Shown: piece after piece, positions 7,657 to 16,264 of the stretch
Position numbering within the stretch: position 1 is the stretch's first letter
Layout: every line of letters starts with the position of its first letter
Source: JAFKFH01 sp017307375
GTDB lineage: Bacteria > Pseudomonadota > Alphaproteobacteria > Ferrovibrionales > Ferrovibrionaceae
Direction: 5' to 3'
Assembly: GCA_965229335.1 (NCBI GenBank)
Contig: OZ245874.1
Coordinates: 682,001-746,000 of the forward strand
DNA length: 64,000 nt
The notes under the pieces: generated by a model
The model's database searches: none
Told to the model about the DNA's origin: nothing
Seen by the model: only the letters and a program-made list of their open reading frames with translations
Translations under genes and position numbers: made by a program

Positions 7657-8753
7657 AAGCGGCGGACCGAGGCGATGACGTGCTCGACGGCCTCGGCCTC
7701 GAGTTCGGGATAGAGCGGCAGCGACAGCACGCGGTCGACGATGCGTTCGGTCACCGGCAGGCCGCCGGGTGCGATCCGCACATGCGGCCGGTAGCCCGGC
7801 TGCTGATGCGCGGCCTGGGCGTAGTGGATCCCGGCCAGCACGCCGTCCGCCTTGAGATGGGCAAGCAGCGCGTCGCGGCGGTCGGTCGCGACGACGTAGA
7901 GATGCCAGACCGGCTCGTTGCCCGGCCGCACCGCCGGCAGCGCCAGCGGCAGCCCGGCGAGCGCGTCGCTGTAGCGCCGGGCGATCGCCTGGCGGCGGGC
8001 GTTGTCGTCGTCGAGATGGGCAAGCTTGACGGTCAGGATCGCCGCCTGGATTTCGTCGAGGCGGGAATTGACGCCGATATCGGCGCTGATCCGCTGGGCG
8101 TCCCAGCCATATTGCCGCAATCGCGTCAGCCGTTCGGCCAGGGCGGCATCGCCGGTGACGATCATGCCGCCGTCGCCGATCGCCCCGAGATTCTTCGTCG
8201 GATAGAACGAGAAGGCGCCGGCATCGCCGATCGAGCCGCAGCGGCGCCCGTGCTGGCGCGCGCCGGTCGACTGGGCGCAATCTTCGAGCAGCTTCAGCCC
8301 ATGCTGGCGCGCGATCGGCAGGATCGCGTCCAGATCGGCCATCTGGCCGTAGACGTGCACCGGCACGATCGCCTTGGTGCGCGGGCCGATGCAGGCCTGC
8401 AGGCTGGCCGGATCCATCGTGTAGCTCGCCTCGTCGACATCGGCCAGCACCGGCGTCGCCCCGGTCATGCACACCGCCGCGACGGTTGCCAGCGCCGTGT
8501 GCGAAACGGTCACCACCTCGTCGCCGGGCCCGACGCCCAGGCCGCGCAGCGCCAGCGCCAGCGCGTCGGTGCCGTTGGCCACGCCGATCCCATGGGCGAT
8601 ACCAGCATGGGTGGCGAAGCCTTTCTCGAACCCCTCGCATTCCGGCCCGAGGATGTAGCGGTTGGAGGCCAGCACCCGCCCGATCGCCGCCTCGATCGCC
8701 GCGGCATGGCGCTGAAACTGGGCATGAGGGTTCAGGCAGAGGATCGGGGTCAC
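7647..8753 (-). CDS. DegT/DnrJ/EryC1 sugar aminotransferase
   Basis: A 368-residue PLP-dependent aminotransferase of the sugar (DegT/DnrJ/EryC1/StrS) family. These transfer an amino group, usually from glutamate, to a keto-sugar nucleotide for surface polysaccharide or antibiotic sugars. The Schiff-base lysine is about Lys187 in FSFYPTKNLGAIGDGG; the PLP-contact Asp is about 158 in LEDCAQSTGA, and NGTDAL binds phosphate. The open frame extends upstream to 8951, but GTG at 8753 has a GGAG site 9 nt away and gives the family length. No other sugar-nucleotide gene is adjacent, so the substrate is unknown. Confidence 0.88.
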   Translation of the reverse strand: MTPILCLNPHAQFQRHAAAIEAAIGRVLASNRYILGPECEGFEKGFATHAGIAHGIGVANGTDALALALRGLGVGPGDEVVTVSHTALATVAAVCMTGATPVLADVDEASYTMDPASLQACIGPRTKAIVPVHVYGQMADLDAILPIARQHGLKLLEDCAQSTGARQHGRRCGSIGDAGAFSFYPTKNLGAIGDGGMIVTGDAALAERLTRLRQYGWDAQRISADIGVNSRLDEIQAAILTVKLAHLDDDNARRQAIARRYSDALAGLPLALPAVRPGNEPVWHLYVVATDRRDALLAHLKADGVLAGIHYAQAAHQQPGYRPHVRIAPGGLPVTERIVDRVLSLPLYPELEAEAVEHVIASVRRFYG

Positions 8754-8903
8754 GGGGCTTGCTCCGGCGGGGGTGATTCGTCTGACGGACAACAGCACAC
8801 CCGCACACTGCGGCGCAATCATGGCGCCATAGCCTGCCGCTATCGAAACCATGCCGAGACGGCATTTCCGGCCGGCGGGTCGGCCGGGCAGTCTTGCTCC
8901 GTT

Positions 8904-8929
8904 CCCCGGGGTTGGATCCAACCCCGGGG
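8904..8929. promoter_or_regulatory. 26-bp perfect palindrome, bufA leader
   Basis: A perfect palindrome: arm CCCCGGGGTTGGA (8904-8916) followed by its exact complement. As RNA it would form a stem of about 11 bp with a GATC loop. It lies 37 nt before the bufA start. Its last four bases (GGGG) are shared with the next hairpin at 8926-8949, so only one of the two can form. Confidence 0.85.
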
Positions 8930-8949
8930 GAGTTGACCTCAACGCCCCC
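8926..8949 (+). promoter_or_regulatory. Second leader hairpin overlapping the palindrome
   Basis: GGGGG (8926-8930), a mismatch, GTTGA, a CC turn, TCAAC, a mismatch, then CCCCC (8945-8949): a 10-bp stem. It ends 5 nt before the bufA ribosome site CTGGAG (8955-8960). It competes with the palindrome for GGGG at 8926-8929. Confidence 0.7.
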
Positions 8950-8966
8950 AATCCCTGGAGCCAGAC

Positions 8967-9224
8967 ATGACCAAGACTTCGCTCGCCCTTGCCGCCGCCC
9001 TCGCCGCCGCCGTCGGCATCGCCGCCTCGGCCAATGCCGCCGAACCGCCGTTCAAGGCCGAGAAATGCTTCGGCATCGCCAAGGCCGGCAAGAACGATTG
9101 CCAGACCGCCACCTCGTCCTGCGCCGGCACCGCCAAGCGCGACGGGCAGGGTGATGCCTGGATGTACGTGCCGGCCGGTACCTGCGAGCGCATCAACGGC
9201 GGTTCCCTGGCGCCCAAGGCCTGA
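8967..9224 (+). CDS. bufA: Bufferin precursor (DUF2282 / BufA)
   Basis: An 85-residue secreted precursor. Residues 1-24 form a Sec signal (hydrophobic LALAAALAAAVGIAASANA, cleavage near ANA-AE). The mature part has four cysteines, at 34, 45, 52 and 73 (EKCFGIAKAGKNDCQ, SSCAG, GTCERINGG), which is the DUF2282 pattern. In Caulobacter bufferins, central cysteines are converted to thiooxazoles by an MNIO enzyme and the exported peptide chelates copper. The next gene is that enzyme, 2 nt away. The leader contains two mutually exclusive hairpins. The family assignment is firm; copper as the ligand here is by analogy. Confidence 0.9.
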   Translation: MTKTSLALAAALAAAVGIAASANAAEPPFKAEKCFGIAKAGKNDCQTATSSCAGTAKRDGQGDAWMYVPAGTCERINGGSLAPKA

Positions 9225-9226
9225 CC

Positions 9227-10102
9227 GTGGCGACCGGCCGGCCGGACCGCGTCATGACGAGCCCTCTCGGTGCCGGGATAGGCCTCAGGGCCGCCCATCA
9301 CGATGCCATCGTCGCGGACCGTCCGCCGGTCGGCTGGTTCGAAGCGCATGCGGAGAACTACATGGGGGGCGGCGCGCCCCGTGCCGCGCTGCACCGGATC
9401 CGGCGCGACTGGCCGGTCGCGCTGCATGGCGTCGGTCTCTCGCTTGGTTCGGCCGACGGCATCGATGCCGGCCATCTGGATCGGCTTGCCGCTCTCGCCG
9501 GCGAGATCGAGCCGCTGTTCGTCTCCGAACATCTGGCATGGTCGGGCCTTGCCGGCCGCTACCTGAACGACCTGCTGCCCCTGCCCTATACCGAGGAAAC
9601 GCTGGCCGTGGTCGCGCGCCATGTCGACCAGGTCCAGACGCGCCTCGGGCGTCCGATCCTCGTCGAGAATCCGTCCTGTTACCTGCGCTTCGGCAACTCG
9701 ACCATTCCGGAAGGCGAGTTCCTTGCCGCGCTGGCGCGGCAAACGGGCTGCGGCCTGCTGCTCGACGTCAACAACCTCCATGTCAACGCGATCAACATCG
9801 GCACCGCGCCCGCCGCGGTGATTGCCGCCCTTGATCCCGGCAGTGTCGCCGAAATCCATGTGGCCGGCCATCATCGGGCCGACCACGGCGACATCACCCT
9901 GCTGATCGACGATCACGGTGCGGCGGTGAGCGAGGCAGTCTGGCTGCTCTATGCCCAGGCCGTCGCCCGCTTCCCGGCCGCAGCCGCCCTGGTCGAATGG
10001 GATGCCAATCTGCCCCCGCTCGACCGTCTGGTCGCGGAGGCGCGAGAGGCCGACCGCCGGCGCGACCGCGCGACGGGGGGCAGCAATGTCCGCGCTGCAT
10101 GA
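9227..10102 (+). CDS. bufB: MNIO-family peptide-modifying enzyme (DUF692 / BufB)
   Basis: A 291-residue multinuclear non-heme iron oxidase of the DUF692 family, with a TIM-barrel fold. Metal-site segments seen: FEAHAENYM, LHGVGLSLG, SEHLAWSG, ILVENPSCY, LLLDVNNLHVNAINIG, IHVAGHH and LVEWDANLPP. In bufferin systems this enzyme oxidises cysteines of the BufA precursor to thiooxazole groups in the cytoplasm before export. GTG at 9227 lies 2 nt after bufA; ATG at 9254 (MTSPLGAGIGLRA) also matches the usual family start and cannot be excluded. It overlaps bufC by 17 nt. Confidence 0.92.
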   Translation: MATGRPDRVMTSPLGAGIGLRAAHHDAIVADRPPVGWFEAHAENYMGGGAPRAALHRIRRDWPVALHGVGLSLGSADGIDAGHLDRLAALAGEIEPLFVSEHLAWSGLAGRYLNDLLPLPYTEETLAVVARHVDQVQTRLGRPILVENPSCYLRFGNSTIPEGEFLAALARQTGCGLLLDVNNLHVNAINIGTAPAAVIAALDPGSVAEIHVAGHHRADHGDITLLIDDHGAAVSEAVWLLYAQAVARFPAAAALVEWDANLPPLDRLVAEAREADRRRDRATGGSNVRAA

Positions 10103-10850
10103 ACTGCAATCCCGGTTCGCCGGCGCGATGGGCGGCGACGCCCCCGCACCGGCGCTGCTTGACGCCATCGGGGCAGACGGCGTCCGCAGCGACCGGCGGC
10201 TGGCGGTACACTGCAACCATCATCTGATCTCGCTGACCGAAGCGCTGGGGGCGACCTTTCCCACTTTGCGCGCGCTGGTCGGCGACGACTTCTTCGCCCA
10301 GGCAGCGCGCAGCCATATCGCCGCCGCGCCACCGGCCGGCCCCTGCCTGTTCGAATATGGCGAAGGGTTTCCCGACCATATCGCCTCCCTGCCGGCCGCG
10401 CGCCATCTGCCCTATCTGGGCGACAGCGGTCGGCTCGACTGGGCAATCAACCGGGCCTATCACGCTCCTGACGCACCGGTACTGGACGCGGCGACTTTGG
10501 CGGCGGTCGAGGCCGGGGCGGCAGGGCTGCTGCGCTTCGTCGCCCATCCCTCGCTCGGCCTGATGGTCTCGCCCTTTCCGCTGCCGGCGATCCGGGCGGC
10601 AGCCCGACCCGACGCCGATCCGGCCACGCGCGTGTCGCTCGACGCGGGCGAGACCTGGCTGATGATCTGGCGGGCGGGCGATGACGTGGTCTGGAGGGCA
10701 TTGTCCGAGGCGGAATACCGCTTCGCTGCCGCCCTGCTGCAGGGCCGAAGCCTCGCGCACGCCGCGGAGCTTGCCGGCCACATCGACCTTGTCGCCGTGC
10801 TGACGGACATCGTCCTGTCGGGCGGATTCACGGCGGCCATCCTGCCGTGA
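10086..10850 (+). CDS. bufC: MNIO partner protein (DUF2063 / BufC)
   Basis: A 254-residue protein with the N-terminal DUF2063 domain (LHELQSRFAGAMGG, RLAVHCNHHLISLTEALGATFPTLRALVGDDFFAQAARSH) and a C-terminal domain found in MNIO partners. In bufferin and related systems the partner protein binds the precursor and presents it to the DUF692 enzyme; the old annotation as DNA-binding is probably misleading. The ATG at 10086 lies inside the end of bufB (17-nt overlap), and its TGA overlaps the ATG of the peroxiredoxin gene (TGATG), so translation is coupled along the operon. Confidence 0.88.
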   Translation: MSALHELQSRFAGAMGGDAPAPALLDAIGADGVRSDRRLAVHCNHHLISLTEALGATFPTLRALVGDDFFAQAARSHIAAAPPAGPCLFEYGEGFPDHIASLPAARHLPYLGDSGRLDWAINRAYHAPDAPVLDAATLAAVEAGAAGLLRFVAHPSLGLMVSPFPLPAIRAAARPDADPATRVSLDAGETWLMIWRAGDDVVWRALSEAEYRFAAALLQGRSLAHAAELAGHIDLVAVLTDIVLSGGFTAAILP

Positions 10851-11488
10851 TGCTGAAAGAGGAACTGGAGCAGCTCGTCACCTGCCTGCCCAAGGGTTCC
10901 AGCCTGATTCGCCGGCGCATCGACGAGATGATTGCCGACCTCGATGCCCGCCGGGTCGCCGCCAGTGCGGTGGCAGAGGGCGAGATCGTCCCGGACTTCA
11001 TCCTGCCCAGCGTCGGCGGCGATCGCTTCAGCTTGGAAGCGCAGACGCGACGCGGACCGGTCGTCCTGATCTTCTATCGTGGAACCTGGTGCCCGTACTG
11101 TATCGAGCAGTTGACCGATTTGGGACGCTTGTTGCCGGCTTTTGTCCAGTCCGGGGCGACCGTGGCGGCGATCGCCCCTGCCGCTGCGGTCCCCGCGGCC
11201 GAGCATCTTCTCGGCTTTCCACTGCTCACCGACCATGGAAATCGTGTCGCGCGCCTCTACGGCTTGACCTGGCGCATACCGGCCGACGTCGCGGCATTGT
11301 ATCGCCGGCGAGGCATAGATCTGCCCGCATTGAACGGGACGCGGGATTGGCAATTGCCGCTGGCGGCCAGCTATGTCGTCGATCGCGGCCAGGTCGCACG
11401 GTTCGCCGCGGTCGACGTCGACTACAGGGCGCGCGTATCGCTCGACACCCTGCTGGCAGTGGTGCGTCGGCTGGGGGATGTGGCGTGA
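10850..11488 (+). CDS. AhpC/TSA-type peroxiredoxin
   Basis: A 212-residue thioredoxin-fold peroxiredoxin of the AhpC/TSA or redoxin group. The active site VVLIFYRGTWCPYCIEQL has a CxxC pair, with the first Cys as the likely peroxidatic residue; the N-terminal 40 residues are a helical extension common in this subgroup. No signal peptide, so it acts in the cytoplasm. The ATG overlaps the bufC stop by 1 nt (TGATG), and the TGA overlaps the GTG of the cyclase gene (GTGA). A peroxide-reducing partner fits metal stress, since copper generates peroxide radicals, but this gene is not a standard member of buf operons. Confidence 0.85.
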   Translation: MLKEELEQLVTCLPKGSSLIRRRIDEMIADLDARRVAASAVAEGEIVPDFILPSVGGDRFSLEAQTRRGPVVLIFYRGTWCPYCIEQLTDLGRLLPAFVQSGATVAAIAPAAAVPAAEHLLGFPLLTDHGNRVARLYGLTWRIPADVAALYRRRGIDLPALNGTRDWQLPLAASYVVDRGQVARFAAVDVDYRARVSLDTLLAVVRRLGDVA

Positions 11489-13566
11489 GGCGGATCGGCG
11501 TCCGGGTCGCGGTAATCGCCCTGGTCGTCGGATGTACCGCCCTTGCCGCCATCGTCGTCCACGCCAGCTGGGAGCGGGCCGCCGCCCGCAACGTGCGTGC
11601 GCTGGTCGACCAGCTGAACGGGCAGGTTGCCGCATCGGTGGCTCAGGAACTCGCGGCCGTGCTCGAGAATGCCGCCGCGGCGCGCGAGGCGCTGCGTTCG
11701 ATCTTCTACCAGGGCATGATCGAGACGACCGACGAGGCCAAGCGCGAATTTCTGTTTCTCGCCCTTCTGCAATCGCAGCCATCCCTGTCCTGGATCGCCT
11801 TCGGCTGGCCGGATGGAAATTTCTTCGGCGCCCAGAAGGTCGGCGAACGCGAAATCCGCATGGTCGAGGTCCGGAAGATCGGCGACGGGCCCCTCGCCGA
11901 AAGGCGGGTCGACACTTACGACGTCGATGCCGGCGACATCATGTTCACCGGTCGCGATCTCGCCGATACCACCTACCGGGTCACCGACCAGCCCTGGTAC
12001 ACCATGGCTGCGGCGGGTGATGGACCGGTCTGGGGCGAGGCGGCGGCGTTTCCGACACGGGTCAGGCCCGCGATTGCGACGGCGGTGCCGCTCTACGTCT
12101 ACCGACGCTTCGTCGGGGTCCTCAACGTCAGCATCGAGCTGGAGCGGCTGTCCCAGTTTCTGACCGGGCTGAAGGTCGGGTTGACCGGCGCGGCGTATAT
12201 CCTGAGCCCGGACGCGAGGGTCCTGGCGGCGCCGATCGACCCGATGGCGCGACCCTTGCCCGAAGACGCGCTGCCGCCATGGCGAACCCTTCAAGGCGAC
12301 GACGACCCGTTGCTCGGTGCCGTCGCGGCATCCCTTGCCCAGGCCGGCCTCGCGCTCGACACAATCGTCGAGCCACGTCGGATCGAGGTTTCCACCGCTG
12401 GCGGACGCCGCTTCTTCGTCGGTCTGGCGCCGTTGCCGTTCGAGCACTGGGTGGTCGCGACGGTCGTTCCGGCCGAGGATTTCGTCGGCGATATCGAACG
12501 TTCCACCCGCGATCTCGCCTGGCTGCTGGTCGGACTGGTGCTGGCGATCGCCGTTGCCGCGACCTGGGCCGCCGACCGGCTGCTGTCGCGGCCGCTCGGC
12601 CGGATCGCCGGTCAGCTCCGCCATATCGAGCAGTTCCGGCTGGACCGGCTGACCGGGGTTTCTTCGCCACTGCGCGAACTGGACGAGCTTTCGCTGGCCT
12701 TGCGCCAGATGGCGGGCGGTCTGGCCTCGTTCCAGAAGTTCCTGCCGACCGACCTGGTGCGCCGACTGGTGGCCTCCGGTGTCGCGGCGCGTGCGGGCGG
12801 CAGCAAGGCCGAACTGACCGTCATGTTCACCGATCTTGCGGGTTTCACCCGGCTGTCGGAGCGCCTCGGCGAAGGCGTCGTGCCGATCTTGTCCGCGCAT
12901 CTGGGCGACGTCTCGGCGGCCGTGCATGCCGCGGGGGGCACGGTGGACAAGTTCATCGGCGACGCGGTCATGGCGTTCTGGAATGCGCCTGAACCTGTCG
13001 CCGGGCACGCCGTGGCGGCCTGTCGCGCGGCGCTTGCCGCCCAGGCCTCGCTACGGGGCCGCGAGCATGGACTGGCCATGCGCGTCGGCATCAATACGGG
13101 CGTCGTCCTGGTCGGCAATATCGGCGCCGAAGACCGCCTCAACTACACCGCCGTCGGCGATGCGGTGAACGTGGCCAGCCGGCTGGAGTCGCTGAACAAG
13201 ATCTACGGCACCGAGGTGATCCTCGGCGAGGCGGCGCGACAGGCGGCAGGCGACGCGATCGTGGTCCGTCAGCTCGACGTCGTGGCGGTCTACGGCCGAC
13301 AGGAGAGCATCGAGATATACGAACTGCTGGCCCTGGCCGATGGTTCGGCGCCCGCCGGGGCTTTCGATTGGGTCGCGACCTACGAGGCGGGCCTCGACAG
13401 CTACCGCGCATGCGACTGGTCGATGGCGATCGGGTTGTTCGAGGCAACCATCGCGGCACGTGGCCATGATCCGGCATCGGAGACGATGATCGCGCGCTGC
13501 CGCGGATTCATCGAATCACCGCCGACCGCCGATTGGCGGGGCATACTGGTGGCGCAGGCAAAATAG
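11485..13566 (+). CDS. Membrane adenylate cyclase with periplasmic sensor
   Basis: A 693-residue class III nucleotide cyclase. A first membrane helix (about 6-26) is followed by an extracytoplasmic Cache-like sensor (about 30-340), a second helix (about 344-364, LLVGLVLAIAVAATWAA), a HAMP-like linker and the catalytic domain (about 443-620). Catalytic features: metal-binding FTDLAGFT, the adenine-selecting Lys of DKFIGDAVMAF, and the transition-state Asn and Arg of GDAVNVASRLE. The product should be cAMP from ATP. The GTG start overlaps the peroxiredoxin TGA by 4 nt with GGGGGA upstream, so the sensor belongs to the bufferin operon. The ligand is unknown. Confidence 0.9.
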   Translation: MRRIGVRVAVIALVVGCTALAAIVVHASWERAAARNVRALVDQLNGQVAASVAQELAAVLENAAAAREALRSIFYQGMIETTDEAKREFLFLALLQSQPSLSWIAFGWPDGNFFGAQKVGEREIRMVEVRKIGDGPLAERRVDTYDVDAGDIMFTGRDLADTTYRVTDQPWYTMAAAGDGPVWGEAAAFPTRVRPAIATAVPLYVYRRFVGVLNVSIELERLSQFLTGLKVGLTGAAYILSPDARVLAAPIDPMARPLPEDALPPWRTLQGDDDPLLGAVAASLAQAGLALDTIVEPRRIEVSTAGGRRFFVGLAPLPFEHWVVATVVPAEDFVGDIERSTRDLAWLLVGLVLAIAVAATWAADRLLSRPLGRIAGQLRHIEQFRLDRLTGVSSPLRELDELSLALRQMAGGLASFQKFLPTDLVRRLVASGVAARAGGSKAELTVMFTDLAGFTRLSERLGEGVVPILSAHLGDVSAAVHAAGGTVDKFIGDAVMAFWNAPEPVAGHAVAACRAALAAQASLRGREHGLAMRVGINTGVVLVGNIGAEDRLNYTAVGDAVNVASRLESLNKIYGTEVILGEAARQAAGDAIVVRQLDVVAVYGRQESIEIYELLALADGSAPAGAFDWVATYEAGLDSYRACDWSMAIGLFEATIAARGHDPASETMIARCRGFIESPPTADWRGILVAQAK

Positions 13567-13669
13567 GATGATAGCCCCAGGCTATCGACACGATTGCCAG
13601 CCGGCATTTCACGGCGGTCATCTCACCTGCGATCCTCCCGGTACGTCATCCAACCGGGAGAAGATCATC

Positions 13670-14452
13670 ATGTTGCACGAGAGGGTCGCCGTCGTCACCG
13701 GCTCGACCAGCGGTATCGGCCTCGGCATCGCCCGCGCCCTTGCCCGGGCGGGGGCCGCGGTCGTGCTGAATTCATTCCGCCGCGAGGACGATACCGGCGA
13801 CATTCTTGCCGAACTGCGCGGCGCCAACGGCGGCAAGGCCGAGTTCGTCGCCGCGGACATGAGCCGGCCGGGCGAGGTGGTCGAACTGATCGGCGCGGCG
13901 GAAGCGCGGTTCGGTCATGTCGACATCGTCGTCAACAATGCCGGCATCCAGCATGTCCAGCCGATCGAGACATTTCCGCCGGAGAAGTGGGATGCTCTGA
14001 TCGCCATCAACCTGTCGTCGACTTTTCATGCGACGCGGGCGGCGCTGCCGGGCATGAAGGCGCGCGGATTCGGCCGGGTGATCAACGTGGCCTCGGCCCA
14101 TGGCCTGGTCGGTTCGCCGTTCAAGTCCGCCTATGTCGCCGCCAAGCACGGCGTCGTCGGCCTGACCAAGGTGACGGCGCTGGAGACCGCCGAGCATGGC
14201 ATCACCGCCAACGCGATCTGCCCGGGATATGTCTGGACCCCGCTGGTCGAGCGCCAGATCCCCGGCCAGGCTGCCGCCCACGGCATGAGCGAGGCGCAGG
14301 TGATCCGCGACGTCCTCCTGGCCAATCAGCCCAACCGGCGATTTGCCACCGTCGAGGAGATGGGCGCGCTGGCCGTGTTCCTGGCCTCGGAGGCGGCACA
14401 GTCGATCACGGGGGCGGCGATCCCGGTCGATGGCGGCTGGACGGCACACTGA
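13670..14452 (+). CDS. bdhA: D-3-hydroxybutyrate dehydrogenase
   Basis: A 260-residue short-chain dehydrogenase that oxidises (R)-3-hydroxybutyrate to acetoacetate with NAD+. The family fingerprint is nearly complete: VTGSTSGIGLGIA cofactor loop, NNAGIQHV, INVASAHGLVGSPFKSAYVAAKHG with the catalytic Ser, Tyr and Lys, and NAICPGYVWTPLV. GGGAGAAG lies just before the ATG at 13670. It is the first gene of a tight operon with patatin, acetoacetate decarboxylase and an NADH dehydrogenase fusion, which gives a route for both its product and its NADH. Confidence 0.93.
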   Translation: MLHERVAVVTGSTSGIGLGIARALARAGAAVVLNSFRREDDTGDILAELRGANGGKAEFVAADMSRPGEVVELIGAAEARFGHVDIVVNNAGIQHVQPIETFPPEKWDALIAINLSSTFHATRAALPGMKARGFGRVINVASAHGLVGSPFKSAYVAAKHGVVGLTKVTALETAEHGITANAICPGYVWTPLVERQIPGQAAAHGMSEAQVIRDVLLANQPNRRFATVEEMGALAVFLASEAAQSITGAAIPVDGGWTAH

Positions 14453-14453
14453 C

Positions 14454-15506
14454 ATGGCCGCCCGCCCGAACGCAGCGCAGCGCGCGCCGGAGCCCGCCGT
14501 CCGGCGGATCAATCTGGCCCTGCAGGGCGGTGGCGCGCATGGCGCCTTCGCCTGGGGCGTGATCGACCGACTGCTCGAGCAGAACGACCTCGCGATCGAG
14601 AGCATCGTCGGTACCTCGGCCGGGGCGATGAACGCGGTCGTCACGGCTCATGGCCTGGCGACCGGTGGCCCGCAGGCCGCCCGCGACGCGCTGCGCGTCT
14701 TCTGGCGCCGCGTCTCGCTGGCCGCCCGGCGCGGCCCGCTGCAGCCGACCTGGTGGGATCGTCGGTTCCGGCCGGGCAGCCTCGACGGCGCACCCGGCTG
14801 GATGCTGCTGGACGCAATGTCGCGGGTGTTCTCGCCCTACCAGCTCAACCCGCTGAACTACAACCCGTTGCGCGAGGTGCTCGCCGCGACGGTCGATTGC
14901 GCCCGCCTGCGCCAGCAGGCGCAGGTGAAACTGTTCATCTGCGCCTCCAACGTGAAGACCGGACGTATCCGCGTCTTCGACCATACGGACATTTCGATCG
15001 ATGCCGTGATGGCGTCGGCCTGCCTGCCCTTTCTGTTCCAGGCGGTCGAGATCGACGGCGAGCACTACTGGGACGGCGGCTACATGGGCAATCCGCCGAT
15101 CTATCCGCTGATCTACAATGCCGAGAGCCGCGACGTGCTGATCGTCCAGCTGAATCCGATCCGCATCGACGAGGTGCCGAGGACCGCGCAGGCGATCCTC
15201 GATCGTGTCAATACGCTGAGCTTCAATTCGAGCCTGATGCGCGAGATGCGTGCCATCCAGTTCGTCACGAAGCTTGTCGACGGCGGCTTCGACGACAATG
15301 GCCGATTGAAGCGGATGCTGATCCACTCGATCGACGCCGAGGACGTCATGGCGTCGTTGGGCGTGTCGTCCAAACTCAATGCCGATTGGGATTTCCTGGT
15401 GTCGCTGCACGACCTCGGCCGGCAGCGCGCCGATGCGTTCCTCGCCCTCCACGCCGACAAGATCGGCCGCGAATCCTCGACGGTGATCGAGGAAAAATTC
15501 CTCTGA
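14454..15506 (+). CDS. Patatin-like phospholipase/esterase
   Basis: A 350-residue patatin-fold hydrolase using a Ser-Asp dyad. Seen: the oxyanion loop LQGGGAHGAFAWG (about residues 23-35), nucleophile elbow IVGTSAGAM and the catalytic Asp in YWDGGYMGNPP. The start ATG lies 1 nt after the bdhA stop. Patatin genes recur beside hydroxybutyrate dehydrogenase and acetoacetate decarboxylase genes in proteobacteria, and some patatins act on polyhydroxybutyrate granules. Supplying 3-hydroxybutyrate from PHB is therefore a reasonable but unproven role; lipid acyl hydrolysis is the alternative. Confidence 0.88.
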   Translation: MAARPNAAQRAPEPAVRRINLALQGGGAHGAFAWGVIDRLLEQNDLAIESIVGTSAGAMNAVVTAHGLATGGPQAARDALRVFWRRVSLAARRGPLQPTWWDRRFRPGSLDGAPGWMLLDAMSRVFSPYQLNPLNYNPLREVLAATVDCARLRQQAQVKLFICASNVKTGRIRVFDHTDISIDAVMASACLPFLFQAVEIDGEHYWDGGYMGNPPIYPLIYNAESRDVLIVQLNPIRIDEVPRTAQAILDRVNTLSFNSSLMREMRAIQFVTKLVDGGFDDNGRLKRMLIHSIDAEDVMASLGVSSKLNADWDFLVSLHDLGRQRADAFLALHADKIGRESSTVIEEKFL

Positions 15507-15520
15507 GCGGACCATCCCCC

Positions 15521-16264
15521 ATGAACCGAGACCAGATCCTGGCGCTGCCGTCGATGCCTGCGGCGGGCCCGAGCTATCCCCGACCGCCTTTCCGCTTCGT
15601 CGATCGGGAATACATGATCATCGCCTACGAAAGCGACCCGGAGGCGATCCGCGCCCAGGTGCCTGAACCGCTGGTGCCGGATGCCTCCAATCAGGTCTAC
15701 TACGAATGGATCCGCATGCCTGATTCATCGGGCTTCGGCGACTATACCGAAAGCGGCGTCGTCATCCCGTGCGCGTGGAACGGTATCGCGTGCAACTTCG
15801 TGGCCCAGATGTATCTGGACGATGACCCGCCCATCGCGGCGGGGCGCGAGATATGGGGTTTTCCGAAGAAATACGCCCATCCGAAGATCGAGGTCGTCAA
15901 GGATACGCTGACCGGTACGCTCGCCTATGCCGGCCAGACGGTCGCCGTCGGCACCATGGCCTACAAGCACGAGAGCCTGGCGCGCGATCCTCAGCGCACG
16001 CTCGGTGCGCTGACCAAGCTGCAGGTCAACTTGAAGCTGATCCCCGACGTCGACGGCATGCCGAAAATCGCGCAGCTGGTGGCCTACAACCTGACGGACG
16101 TGACGGTGAAGGGTTCATGGATCAGCCCGGCGCGGCTGCATCTGGTGCCGCATGTGAATGCGCCGGTCGCCGACCTGCCGGTGCGTCGCGTCACCGGGGG
16201 CCGGCATTTCGTCGCCGATCTCACCTTGCCGGGCGGGAGGGTGATCCATGACTATCTGGCGTGA
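15521..16264 (+). CDS. adc: Acetoacetate decarboxylase
   Basis: A 247-residue decarboxylase converting acetoacetate to acetone and CO2 through a Schiff base. The paired lysines are in EIWGFPKKYAHPKI, matching Lys115/Lys116 of the clostridial enzyme, where the second lowers the pKa of the first. The ATG at 15521 follows the patatin stop by 14 nt, with a weak ribosome site. The 3' end overlaps the NADH dehydrogenase fusion by 17 nt. The substrate would be supplied by BdhA, two genes upstream. Confidence 0.92.
   Translation: MNRDQILALPSMPAAGPSYPRPPFRFVDREYMIIAYESDPEAIRAQVPEPLVPDASNQVYYEWIRMPDSSGFGDYTESGVVIPCAWNGIACNFVAQMYLDDDPPIAAGREIWGFPKKYAHPKIEVVKDTLTGTLAYAGQTVAVGTMAYKHESLARDPQRTLGALTKLQVNLKLIPDVDGMPKIAQLVAYNLTDVTVKGSWISPARLHLVPHVNAPVADLPVRRVTGGRHFVADLTLPGGRVIHDYLA

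Noticed and set aside
11089..11484. N-terminal extension of the adenylate cyclase frame to 825 residues
   Set aside because: The additional 132 codons overlap the peroxiredoxin gene in another frame and are Arg-rich; GTG at 11485 with GGGGGA and a GTGA overlap is the better start.
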